Below are positions 17,308 through 24,541 of a stretch of 45,451 nt of DNA, piece after piece. The DNA is from Oscillospiraceae bacterium (GTDB lineage Bacteria > Bacillota > Clostridia > Oscillospirales > Ruminococcaceae), in the NCBI GenBank assembly GCA_030539275.1, contig JAUNSK010000030.1, forward strand, positions 1 to 45,451, written 5' to 3'. How positions within the stretch are numbered: the first letter of the stretch is position 1; each line of letters opens with the position of its first letter. Both the position numbers and the translations under genes were made by a program. The notes below the pieces were generated by a model, which saw only the letters and a list, made by a program, of their open reading frames with translations, had not been told where the DNA came from and did no database searches.

Positions 17308-18345
17308 ATGAACAATATCAAGATCTCGATGCTTGGTGTCAGCGGTTCCGGCAAGACAGCTTTTCTGTCAGGAATATGTGATACTTTCATTTCAGACAAT
17401 ATTCAGGTCGGTGATAAAAACGATGAAAATATAATGCATCTTTACAGGATACTGCCGTATAATGCTGACGATCTTTCAAGAACCAATGTCGGGGATATAA
17501 GACGGTTTTCCATAAGAAGCAACAGGAGCTTTACTTCAGTAAGCACCGAGGATACCAGCAGATATATGCTGAGTCTTTATGATGACTGTGTAAGCACTCA
17601 CGAACAGCTCTGCACTATAAGCTTTATTGATTATAAAGGCGGTTTCATAGAGGAACTGGTCAATGAACATTCAGATGAGGCTGTTGCGGACGTACGGGAT
17701 GAGATATTATCAAGTAATGTAATACTGATCTTTGCTGATGCGATCAAACTTTCTCTCAACGATAATCCGGGGCAGTACAACAGCATGTTCGGCAACGAGG
17801 ATATAAATACTTTCTTTAATACAAATACTTTTACAAACAGCAGTGTGACGGTTCTGTTCATTCTTACGAAGGATGACAACGTGCATGTATCTGACGATGA
17901 TGAGCTTCTGACAGAAAGATTAAGAAAAGCATTTGAGCCTGCTATTAAGATAATGGAACACAATAAATGGAATATAGGCATTATACGGACATCAGCCATA
18001 GGAGTTAATTCTGCGGATCCTGAAAGCAACAGACTGTGCGAGGATGCAATGATACGTCCGTACGGAATAGACAGTGTGATATTTTACAGCATATACAGGT
18101 GTTTCGGTGAAGAGGTCACAGCTCTGTGCATCAAGATAGATGAACTTGAAAAACTGCCTCTTATCGCAAGAATATCCAAGGAAACAAAAAATAAGCTTAA
18201 GATTCTCAGATCACAGCTTGACGAAACCAGATGCATCTACGAAAGTATCAGAACGGCGTATAACAATCTTTATATAACAGACTCGCTTATCTGGGAGCAT
18301 TCATCAAAGACAACCGGAGTAAACGTTGTTTCGCAGACCAGATAA
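17308..18345 (+). CDS. P-loop GTPase
   Basis: A 345-residue protein starting immediately after the AAA+ stop codon. It shows G1 GVSGSGKT (residues 10-17), a DxxG-type G3 in FIDYKGG (about 108), TKDD as G4 (about 187) and TSAIG as G5 (about 231), so it should bind GTP rather than ATP. A basic/Ser region with several Arg-Ser pairs (about 65-85) may contain the switch I Thr. The C-terminal 60 residues are helical. The overall plan is a TRAFAC-type small GTPase enlarged by helices; I cannot assign a subfamily. It may act as the switch that couples the AAA+ and Hsp70 proteins to the membrane protein. Confidence 0.85.
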   Translation: MNNIKISMLGVSGSGKTAFLSGICDTFISDNIQVGDKNDENIMHLYRILPYNADDLSRTNVGDIRRFSIRSNRSFTSVSTEDTSRYMLSLYDDCVSTHEQLCTISFIDYKGGFIEELVNEHSDEAVADVRDEILSSNVILIFADAIKLSLNDNPGQYNSMFGNEDINTFFNTNTFTNSSVTVLFILTKDDNVHVSDDDELLTERLRKAFEPAIKIMEHNKWNIGIIRTSAIGVNSADPESNRLCEDAMIRPYGIDSVIFYSIYRCFGEEVTALCIKIDELEKLPLIARISKETKNKLKILRSQLDETRCIYESIRTAYNNLYITDSLIWEHSSKTTGVNVVSQTR

Positions 18346-18367
18346 CAGAATGTACGAGGTAATATAA

Positions 18368-19366
18368 ATGGAATATGATATTTTTCTATATGGAAGGACC
18401 AGAACAAGGGATTACTATGATATGTACATACCAAAATGGCTGACACCTCAGAGTGACGGATATAAGGACTACAGAAAAATAATCAGCCATATCTTCAAGA
18501 TCAGGGATTCAATCCCTGAAAAATCTTCAGGGATCCTGAAGAAGACTGCTGACAGTTTTTATTTTTATATATTTGATGACTTCTGTATCCTGTGCAGATG
18601 CTGTTATATTGCCAGTGAAGATGAATACGGCCGCTCAATATGTTCTACAGAAGGTTTTATCTGCAGAAAATGTGATCTTAAAAGCTTCTGGCTGATGATC
18701 CCCGACATGATACTGACTATGCTCAATATGAGCAAAACATATTATCAGTCGTATATGGATGGTGTAACCGGGTCAGGAAAGCTTCCGTCGATCAACTGTT
18801 ATGAAAATATTGAACAGACTGTAAATATTCTGTCATCAGATCCTGTTTCAGCTAAGGCAGAAAATCTTATGACAGACTGCAGCATCAAAATACAGCTCAT
18901 GGGACTGATACACGCAATGTGTGAACGGATAGTGCCGTTTACATTTGTAGTAGGAAGTCAGGATAAAAAACTGTACAGCTACAGCTCCCAGTACAGCGTG
19001 CCTGAGATGTCAATGTTTTTTACATTTGATGAAATGACCAGTGTTACAGAGTTCAACACATGGAAATCAGATTATAAGCCGTTCCGGTCTTCATATGCAG
19101 TTGAAAATGAACACGACAGCAGGATAAGGATATATCTTGTACTGTCAAGGATCGGTTCCGGGAGATTTCATTACAGACTTGCTGCAGGAAGTTCTTCTGA
19201 TGACAATACGGTAAAGCCGGAGTATTTAAGCTATGAGGGTGAATTTGAACGCAGCGTAAATATCTCATGCCTTAAGGACATGTACCGCGCCGTCAGGGGT
19301 TATCTTGAAGCCCGTGACTGGACAGTAAGTGATACAAGCAAATATATCTTTGAAAAAAAGAGGTGA
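18368..19366 (+). CDS. Cluster protein with shared EF.RSV module
   Basis: A 332-residue protein without signal peptide; a CGAGGTAA site precedes the ATG. The N-terminal half (DIFLYGRTRTRDYY; SFYFYIFDDFCILCRCCYI) can be matched loosely to the next gene's N-terminal half. The C-terminus contains a 27-residue segment (EFERSVNIS through GYLEARDW) that aligns without gaps to the protein at 20263 (EFTRSVDIS through RYLARNGW), with about 12 identities. Cys residues are frequent in the middle (CRCC, CRKC). The family is not recognised. Position beside the GTPase suggests a GTPase-associated role, which is inference only. Confidence 0.75.
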   Translation: MEYDIFLYGRTRTRDYYDMYIPKWLTPQSDGYKDYRKIISHIFKIRDSIPEKSSGILKKTADSFYFYIFDDFCILCRCCYIASEDEYGRSICSTEGFICRKCDLKSFWLMIPDMILTMLNMSKTYYQSYMDGVTGSGKLPSINCYENIEQTVNILSSDPVSAKAENLMTDCSIKIQLMGLIHAMCERIVPFTFVVGSQDKKLYSYSSQYSVPEMSMFFTFDEMTSVTEFNTWKSDYKPFRSSYAVENEHDSRIRIYLVLSRIGSGRFHYRLAAGSSSDDNTVKPEYLSYEGEFERSVNISCLKDMYRAVRGYLEARDWTVSDTSKYIFEKKR

Positions 19367-19374
19367 AATGAATA

Positions 19375-20250
19375 TTGGATTCGTATATATTATTTACACC
19401 GTTTTCAGCTTCATACGATACTGAAGACGGATATCAGTACTGCATACAGAAAGGCAGCAGTGAAGTTGAGAAAACAGTTGCACATTTTTTTAAAAATATT
19501 GTGACAAACAAGGCAGATGAACATCACAACAAAGAAATGACAGACGGCATAATGTATTACATATGTCTTGAGGACTGTGCGATTTTATTTAAGATCATAT
19601 ATACAGAAGGCGGTTTTTCACTTACAGGAATGTATTTTGATATGAAGATGATACTGTTATCGTGGCACAATATTAAGGATCTGATGATATATCTGACTGC
19701 AAATGATGACATTTCACCGGAAAGAAGGGTTGACTGTGATGATATTCCTGAGCATTATGATCATTATCTTTCTGAGTCATTCAAAGTTACATGCAGACTT
19801 GTCGAAAGACAGTCTTCACTGTCGCTGATCCCACGGTCATTTATAACCGGAAGGTTTCCTCCTGAATTTTACGGAGTAAGCGAGAAAGATATTCTTTTTG
19901 TACAGGCACAGTACGGCAATGCAGCAAATGAAAAAAATATTCCTAAGCCTGTAAGGACCTGTCCCGAGTGTATTCCGTATGACAAGGATTCTGAGAGTTC
20001 ACAGGCACAGCCATATGTTGTCGAATATACAGATCCGCCGAAAAAGAAGCTGATGGCTTCTGTACGCAGCATCTGTTCACCAAAACATAATAAGAACCTG
20101 GAATTTATTAAATATATGGCAGTAAAAAATAAAAATGACAGCTCTGATTCAAAACGTATAGAAGAACTGTCTGACACTTTTTATGATATAAATAACAAGC
20201 AGACGGCTATGTTTGAACTTGAGAAAATAATTGACTTTACCAGAAAATGA
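19375..20250 (+). CDS. Cluster protein, TTG start
   Basis: The frame begins at TTG 19375, 8 bases after an AGAGGTGA site that includes the previous stop. A nearby ATG at 19368 is in another frame, so TTG is the most plausible start. The 291-residue product has an N-terminal half resembling the preceding protein (MYYICLEDCAILFKIIYTEGG compared with FYFYIFDDFCILCRCCYI). Its YVVEYTDP near residue 215 corresponds to YFIEYTNP in the following protein. The last 70 residues are basic then helical. No enzyme motif is seen. The three consecutive genes appear to share rearranged modules. Confidence 0.7.
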   Translation: MDSYILFTPFSASYDTEDGYQYCIQKGSSEVEKTVAHFFKNIVTNKADEHHNKEMTDGIMYYICLEDCAILFKIIYTEGGFSLTGMYFDMKMILLSWHNIKDLMIYLTANDDISPERRVDCDDIPEHYDHYLSESFKVTCRLVERQSSLSLIPRSFITGRFPPEFYGVSEKDILFVQAQYGNAANEKNIPKPVRTCPECIPYDKDSESSQAQPYVVEYTDPPKKKLMASVRSICSPKHNKNLEFIKYMAVKNKNDSSDSKRIEELSDTFYDINNKQTAMFELEKIIDFTRK

Positions 20251-20262
20251 TTGGAGAATCAT

Positions 20263-21096
20263 ATGGAAATATACTACTGTGACAGCTGTAAGAACAAACC
20301 GTATACAACTGACCTGAAAAGATATACAGGATGTCCTGTCTGTTCATCAAAGCTTATATATGCAGATGTTAATCCTGACTCTCTCAGAACAAGACCTGTA
20401 ATAGGGCAGACGGGAAAGACAGTTCTGGATCCTTCATGTGCTATGAGTATATCACAGACAGGTAATATGTTCAATATCAGATCATCAGATGAGTTCTATA
20501 TGTACATGAACTTTGAAAAAAAGAAGTATGAGACGTTTGATTGCAGATTTCTGCTGGGTGATACACCTGATCAGAACGGAGTTATAAATTCTGTTCCTGT
20601 ATTGGGACCTGTAATAGAATTTACCCGGTCCGTTGATATTTCTGAGCTTGAGATCTACCATGAATGCATAAGAAGATATCTTGCCCGAAACGGATGGGAG
20701 AGATATCCCGGATCATATTATTCATACAGAACCAATAATCCAGGAATCATACATCAGGTGCGGTGCAGCGATACAGATATGACGGATGCATCCGGTTTTG
20801 AATATAATAAGTTCAACAGTGCCTCATACTTCATCGAATATACCAATCCTTCTTTTGCAGATGTAAAACTTTCAAATCCGTTCAGACATAAACAGGATCA
20901 TGAGTCTATGAGCGTCAGAAACGTCTACGGTATGAAAAAATCAATGTTTCTGCAGGGTATGTTTTTCAGGTCGAAAGACGGATATATCAAAAAGGAACTC
21001 GAAGCACTTGCAGGGGCAATGGCAGTTTTGTATGATTCGCCATATTCTAATCTGATAAGGTATGACAGAATAATGCGTGAGTGGTGCAGCGTATGA
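20263..21096 (+). CDS. Zinc-ribbon protein closing the cluster
   Basis: ATG 20263 is chosen: TTGGAGA lies just upstream, and the resulting start MEIYYCDSC matches MDIYYCPRC of the first cluster gene. Cys at 6, 9, 24 and 27 form the same zinc ribbon. Residues about 115-145 hold the EF.RSV.IS module shared with the 18368 protein, and YFIEYTNP near residue 190 is shared with the 19375 protein. Unlike the first gene it has no membrane helices; it has 277 residues. It looks like a soluble adaptor built from modules of its neighbours. No convincing hairpin terminator follows. Confidence 0.8.
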   Translation: MEIYYCDSCKNKPYTTDLKRYTGCPVCSSKLIYADVNPDSLRTRPVIGQTGKTVLDPSCAMSISQTGNMFNIRSSDEFYMYMNFEKKKYETFDCRFLLGDTPDQNGVINSVPVLGPVIEFTRSVDISELEIYHECIRRYLARNGWERYPGSYYSYRTNNPGIIHQVRCSDTDMTDASGFEYNKFNSASYFIEYTNPSFADVKLSNPFRHKQDHESMSVRNVYGMKKSMFLQGMFFRSKDGYIKKELEALAGAMAVLYDSPYSNLIRYDRIMREWCSV

Positions 21097-21189
21097 TTAT
21101 ATATGAGGATAAAACCGGATATTAACCGATCATTCTGAAATGACATGTAAAAGAGTATACTGTAATTATTAAATGGTGTCTTTTAGTGG

Positions 21190-21218
21190 TTGATTTTAAA
21201 TATAACGGATGATATAAT
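21190..21218 (+). promoter_or_regulatory. Promoter of deoC-deoB
   Basis: TTGATT at 21190-21195 and TATAAT at 21213-21218, spacer 17 bases, with TG at 21210-21211 as an extended -10. The start codon is about 97 bases downstream. Confidence 0.65.
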
Positions 21219-21314
21219 AGTAATATTAAACAATATTAATCAGTGACTGCAGTATAGATTTGCATATTCTGCTGACGCTGCTTTCTATATGCTTTTGAAG
21301 GGATTGGATTTTTT

Positions 21315-21968
21315 ATGAATAAGGAAATTATTTTAAGCAAGGTAGATCATACGCAGCTTAAACCATATGCAGACTTTTCAGACATAAAAAAGCTCTGTGA
21401 GGAAGCAATAGCAAATAATATGGCATCTGTATGCATTCCTCCTTCGTATGTAAAAAGAGCCAAGGAAATTTACTCAGATGATCTGACTGTCTGTACAGTT
21501 GTAGGATTTCCGTTAGGATACAGTACGACACGTGTCAAGGTTTTTGAAACCAGATGTGCTGTCGAGGATGGTGCAGATGAGATAGATACTGTTATAAATA
21601 TCGGAGACGTAAAAAACAAGGATTTTGATAAGATAGAAAATGAACTCCGGCAGATCCGTGCGGCCTGCAAGTCAAAGATAATGAAAGTCATAATAGAGAC
21701 CTGCTATCTTACAAAAGAAGAAAAAATAACTCTGTGCAGGATCGTTACAGATGTTGAGGCAGATTTTATCAAAACTTCTACTGGGTTCGGAACAGGCGGA
21801 GCAACGCTGTCTGACATAGAACTGCTGAGAAACAATATCGGTTTTGATGTAAGAATAAAAGCTGCCGGCGGCATAAGAACCAAAGAAGAGTTTATGGATT
21901 TTGAAGAAGCAGGATGTGACAGGATTGGCTCCAGCAGTGCATTGACGGTTCTGAGAGGAGATTTCTGA
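21315..21968 (+). CDS. deoC: Deoxyribose-phosphate aldolase
   Basis: Cleaves 2-deoxyribose 5-phosphate to glyceraldehyde 3-phosphate and acetaldehyde in deoxynucleoside catabolism. The 217 residues are normal for the family. KVIIETCYLT, the Schiff-base Lys in DFIKTSTGFGTGGAT (about 153), and the second Lys in RIKAAGGIRT (about 181) are all present. An AAGGGATTGG-type site precedes the ATG. It is followed 22 bases later by deoB, which supplies its substrate. Confidence 0.95.
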   Translation: MNKEIILSKVDHTQLKPYADFSDIKKLCEEAIANNMASVCIPPSYVKRAKEIYSDDLTVCTVVGFPLGYSTTRVKVFETRCAVEDGADEIDTVINIGDVKNKDFDKIENELRQIRAACKSKIMKVIIETCYLTKEEKITLCRIVTDVEADFIKTSTGFGTGGATLSDIELLRNNIGFDVRIKAAGGIRTKEEFMDFEEAGCDRIGSSSALTVLRGDF

Positions 21969-21990
21969 TACATAAAGATTCCTGGAGGTA

Positions 21991-23166
21991 ATGAATATGA
22001 ATAGTATTGACAGAGTATTTCTGATTGTGCTCGACAGCGCAGGAGTGGGCAGTCTGCCTGATGCAGCAGCATTCAATGATACAGGAGCCTGTACGATCGG
22101 ATCCTGCTATAAGACAGGCAAGTTAAGTCTTGAAAATATGAAATCCATGGGGCTGTATAATATTGATTCGGTAGATTTCGGAGAACCGGCTGCGAATCCG
22201 GGCGGTGCATATGGAAAACTTATTGAAATGTCTAAGGGAAAAGACACTACAACTGGTCATCTCGAAATAGCTGGACTGATATCCGAAAAACCGTTCCCGG
22301 TTTTCAGTAACGGCTTCCCGGACGAGATAATAAATAAGTTTGAAAAAATGACAGGCAGGAAGGTGCTTTGCAATAAACCATATTCAGGTACAAAGGTAAT
22401 TCATGATTACGGTGTAAGACACATGCAGACCGGAGGACTGATAGTCTATACGTCTGCTGACAGTGTTTTTCAGATAGCAGCTCATGAGGATATAGTAAAC
22501 AGGGAACAGCTGTATGATTACTGCAGAATGGCAAGAAAGCTTCTGAGCGGAAAATATGCAGTTGCCAGGGTAATTGCAAGACCGTTCAAAGGAGTATATC
22601 CTGACTTTGAAAGAACATCAGGACGTCATGATTTTTCACTGGAACCACAGGGAAAAACAGTACTTGATGCTCTTGAGAGCGGAGGCTATGACACGATAGG
22701 AGTAGGCAAGATATATGATATCTTCGCCGGCAAGGGTATAAGCTCGTCAGTCAGAACAGTCAGCAATGACGACGGCATGGAAAAAACTATGTATTTTGCG
22801 GATGAAGATTTCAACGGCCTGTGCTTTGTAAATCTTGTAGACTTTGATATGCTGTACGGACACAGAAGAGACTCAGCAGGATATACAGAGGCTCTTAACA
22901 GATTTGATACATGGCTTGGAGGGTTTGTTTCGAGGCTCAGGGAAAACGATATTGTCATGATCACTGCAGATCACGGATGTGATCCTGAATTTCAGGGAAC
23001 AGATCATACAAGAGAGTATATTCCGCTGCTGGTCTACGGAAAAAAAGTTAAGCCTGTAAATCTTGGTGTGTTATCCACGTATGCAGATATAGCTGCTACG
23101 CTTAAAGATATTTTTGCAGTTGATTTTGATTGTCCGGGAAAAAGTTTTATGGATAAAATTTTATAG
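21991..23166 (+). CDS. deoB: Phosphopentomutase
   Basis: Interconverts (deoxy)ribose 1-phosphate and 5-phosphate, linking nucleoside phosphorylase products to DeoC. It is an alkaline-phosphatase-superfamily enzyme with two Mn ions. Visible marks: VLDSAGVGSLPDA at the N-terminus, the phospho-Thr loop TTGHLEIAG near residue 88, and the metal ligands in ITADHGCDPEFQGTDHTREY near 325-345. At 391 residues it is full length. GGAGGT precedes the ATG. A strong terminator follows at 23222-23261. Confidence 0.95.
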   Translation: MNMNSIDRVFLIVLDSAGVGSLPDAAAFNDTGACTIGSCYKTGKLSLENMKSMGLYNIDSVDFGEPAANPGGAYGKLIEMSKGKDTTTGHLEIAGLISEKPFPVFSNGFPDEIINKFEKMTGRKVLCNKPYSGTKVIHDYGVRHMQTGGLIVYTSADSVFQIAAHEDIVNREQLYDYCRMARKLLSGKYAVARVIARPFKGVYPDFERTSGRHDFSLEPQGKTVLDALESGGYDTIGVGKIYDIFAGKGISSSVRTVSNDDGMEKTMYFADEDFNGLCFVNLVDFDMLYGHRRDSAGYTEALNRFDTWLGGFVSRLRENDIVMITADHGCDPEFQGTDHTREYIPLLVYGKKVKPVNLGVLSTYADIAATLKDIFAVDFDCPGKSFMDKIL

Positions 23167-23221
23167 GCTTATAATGTATATACTCGCATTTTGTCATAAT
23201 AAATTTTAAAGCATATAATGG

Positions 23222-23261
23222 TAGTACAGGAACCACGTGTTTGTTCCTGTACTATTTTTTT
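23222..23261 (+). terminator. Terminator of deoC-deoB
   Basis: A 12-base stem (TAGTACAGGAAC, 23222-23233, pairing with 23243-23254), a 9-base loop and seven T. Confidence 0.88.
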
Positions 23262-23279
23262 ATGAGAGGGGAAAAACTA

Positions 23280-24020
23280 ATGCCTATCATTTTTCTGAGT
23301 CCGTCGACTCAGGAATCAAATCCATATCTGGGTGGTGGTACTGAAGAGGAATATATGAATATTCTTGCTGACAGAATGGAACCATATCTGCGTTCAAGCG
23401 GAATAAGGTATGTAAGAAATGATCCTGACCGACAGGCAATCGGTGCAATAAATGATTCAAATGCAGGTACCTATGACGCACATATAGCCCTTCATACAAA
23501 TGCAGCTCCTGAGAATCTTGCTGGAAAACTCAGAGGCATAGATGTATATTATGCTCCTAACAGTCAGAGCAGTCAGAGACTGGCAAATACAATGGCCAAC
23601 AATTTTGAGAGTATATATCCTCTGCCTGACAAAGTCCGTGCTCTTCCCACAGACTTTCTGGGTGAGGTTCTTAGAACAAAAGCTCCTGCTATTCTTGCTG
23701 AAATAGGTTATCATGACAATCTTGAAGATGTTACCTGGCTTAAGAACAATCTGACTAAGATAGCTGCTAATATAGTTCAGTCGATCGCTGATTACTTCGG
23801 TATTCCTTTCGTTGAGGCAGGACCGGTGCAGAGTGCCGTAGTAGTAACTGATTATAATTCAGGACTTAATATAAGGGACTTTCCGTCCACAAGTTCAGCT
23901 ATCATAGGCTACATTCCGAACGGTTCTACAGTAGAGGTTTACGGTCAGGCTGATGACTGGTATGTTGTCGGATATAATGGCGTTATCGGCTATGCTTATT
24001 CACCGTTCATAGTAATATAG
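23280..24020 (+). CDS. N-acetylmuramoyl-L-alanine amidase-like protein with SH3b domain
   Basis: ATG 23280 follows GAGAGGGG by about 8 bases; upstream ATG codons in frame lie in the terminator. There is no signal peptide. Residues 1 to about 175 are an amidase_3 fold, with a Glu in GGGTEEEYMN, HTNA near residue 73 and the catalytic Glu in AEIGYHDN near 140. The usual first zinc ligand (His in DPGHGG) is replaced by LSPSTQ, as in a clostridial subfamily. Residues about 185-247 are a bacterial SH3 domain (GLNIRDFPSTSSAIIGYIPN). The 247-residue protein may be exported another way or act at sporulation or lysis. Function as a peptidoglycan amidase is likely but not certain because of the missing His. 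Confidence 0.82.
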   Translation: MPIIFLSPSTQESNPYLGGGTEEEYMNILADRMEPYLRSSGIRYVRNDPDRQAIGAINDSNAGTYDAHIALHTNAAPENLAGKLRGIDVYYAPNSQSSQRLANTMANNFESIYPLPDKVRALPTDFLGEVLRTKAPAILAEIGYHDNLEDVTWLKNNLTKIAANIVQSIADYFGIPFVEAGPVQSAVVVTDYNSGLNIRDFPSTSSAIIGYIPNGSTVEVYGQADDWYVVGYNGVIGYAYSPFIVI

Positions 24021-24084
24021 GGTTAATAACTGTTAATAATTCTCTGCGACCGCGTGAAATGAAAAACGTGTAAATATTTACTTG

Positions 24085-24113
24085 TTGACATATACCCCCC
24101 GGCAGTATATAAT
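24085..24113 (+). promoter_or_regulatory. Consensus promoter of csoR-copA
   Basis: TTGACA (24085-24090) and TATAAT (24108-24113) are both perfect with a 17-base spacer. The spacer contains one arm of the operator palindrome. Confidence 0.85.
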
Positions 24114-24133
24114 AAATACTACCGGGGGGTATA
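24091..24133. promoter_or_regulatory. CsoR-type operator, large palindrome
   Basis: TATACCCCCCGG at 24091-24102 is the perfect inverted repeat of CCGGGGGGTATA at 24122-24133. Inner arms AGTAT (24104-24108) and ATACT (24116-24120) extend the symmetry with a single mismatched pair. C/G-tract palindromes of this kind are the known binding sites of CsoR copper sensors. It covers the promoter spacer, the -10 element and the transcription start, so binding should block RNA polymerase. Confidence 0.85.
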
Positions 24134-24202
24134 ATTATTTTATATATACTTTTCCGGGTATAATAAAACTTATGAAACGCAATCAGATAAAAGGAGATAA
24201 CA

Positions 24203-24505
24203 ATGGACGAATTTACTGATATGTCTGAAAAAAAGACTATAAGAAGTGAGGATAAAAAGCGTTCTCTTATAAACAGGCTGAAGCGGATCGAAGGTCAGAT
24301 AAGAGGACTTGAAAAGCTTATTGATAATGATGCGTACTGCTGTGATATCCTTCAGCAGTCTGCAGCAGCCGGTGCAGCTATAAACGCCTTTAATAAAGAA
24401 CTTCTTGCAAATCATATTCACGGTTGTGTTGCCAGGGATATAAGAGCAGGAAAGGACGAGACTGTCGATGAACTTGTTGCTGTTATACAGAAGCTTATGA
24501 AATAG
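24203..24505 (+). CDS. csoR: CsoR-family copper-sensing repressor
   Basis: A 100-residue all-helical DUF156/CsoR protein. It carries the Cys-His-Cys copper triad: Cys46, His71 and Cys75, with spacings of 25 and 4 as in known CsoR proteins. The conserved start NRLKRIEGQIRGLEKLI is intact. GGAGA precedes the ATG. The protein releases DNA on Cu(I) binding and derepresses its own operon; the palindrome at 24091-24133 is the obvious site. The copper exporter begins 36 bases downstream. Confidence 0.93.
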   Translation: MDEFTDMSEKKTIRSEDKKRSLINRLKRIEGQIRGLEKLIDNDAYCCDILQQSAAAGAAINAFNKELLANHIHGCVARDIRAGKDETVDELVAVIQKLMK

Positions 24506-24541
24506 CAGCAGTAAAAAAACTCAGAGAAAGCAGGTGTAAAA

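Noticed and set aside
19368-19370. ATG near the start of the 19375 gene
   Set aside because: It is in a different frame from the long conserved reading frame, so TTG 19375 is used.
6780-21096. Prophage or integrated mobile element
   Set aside because: No integrase, structural phage gene, attachment repeats or tRNA at the borders; codon use looks like the neighbours by eye.
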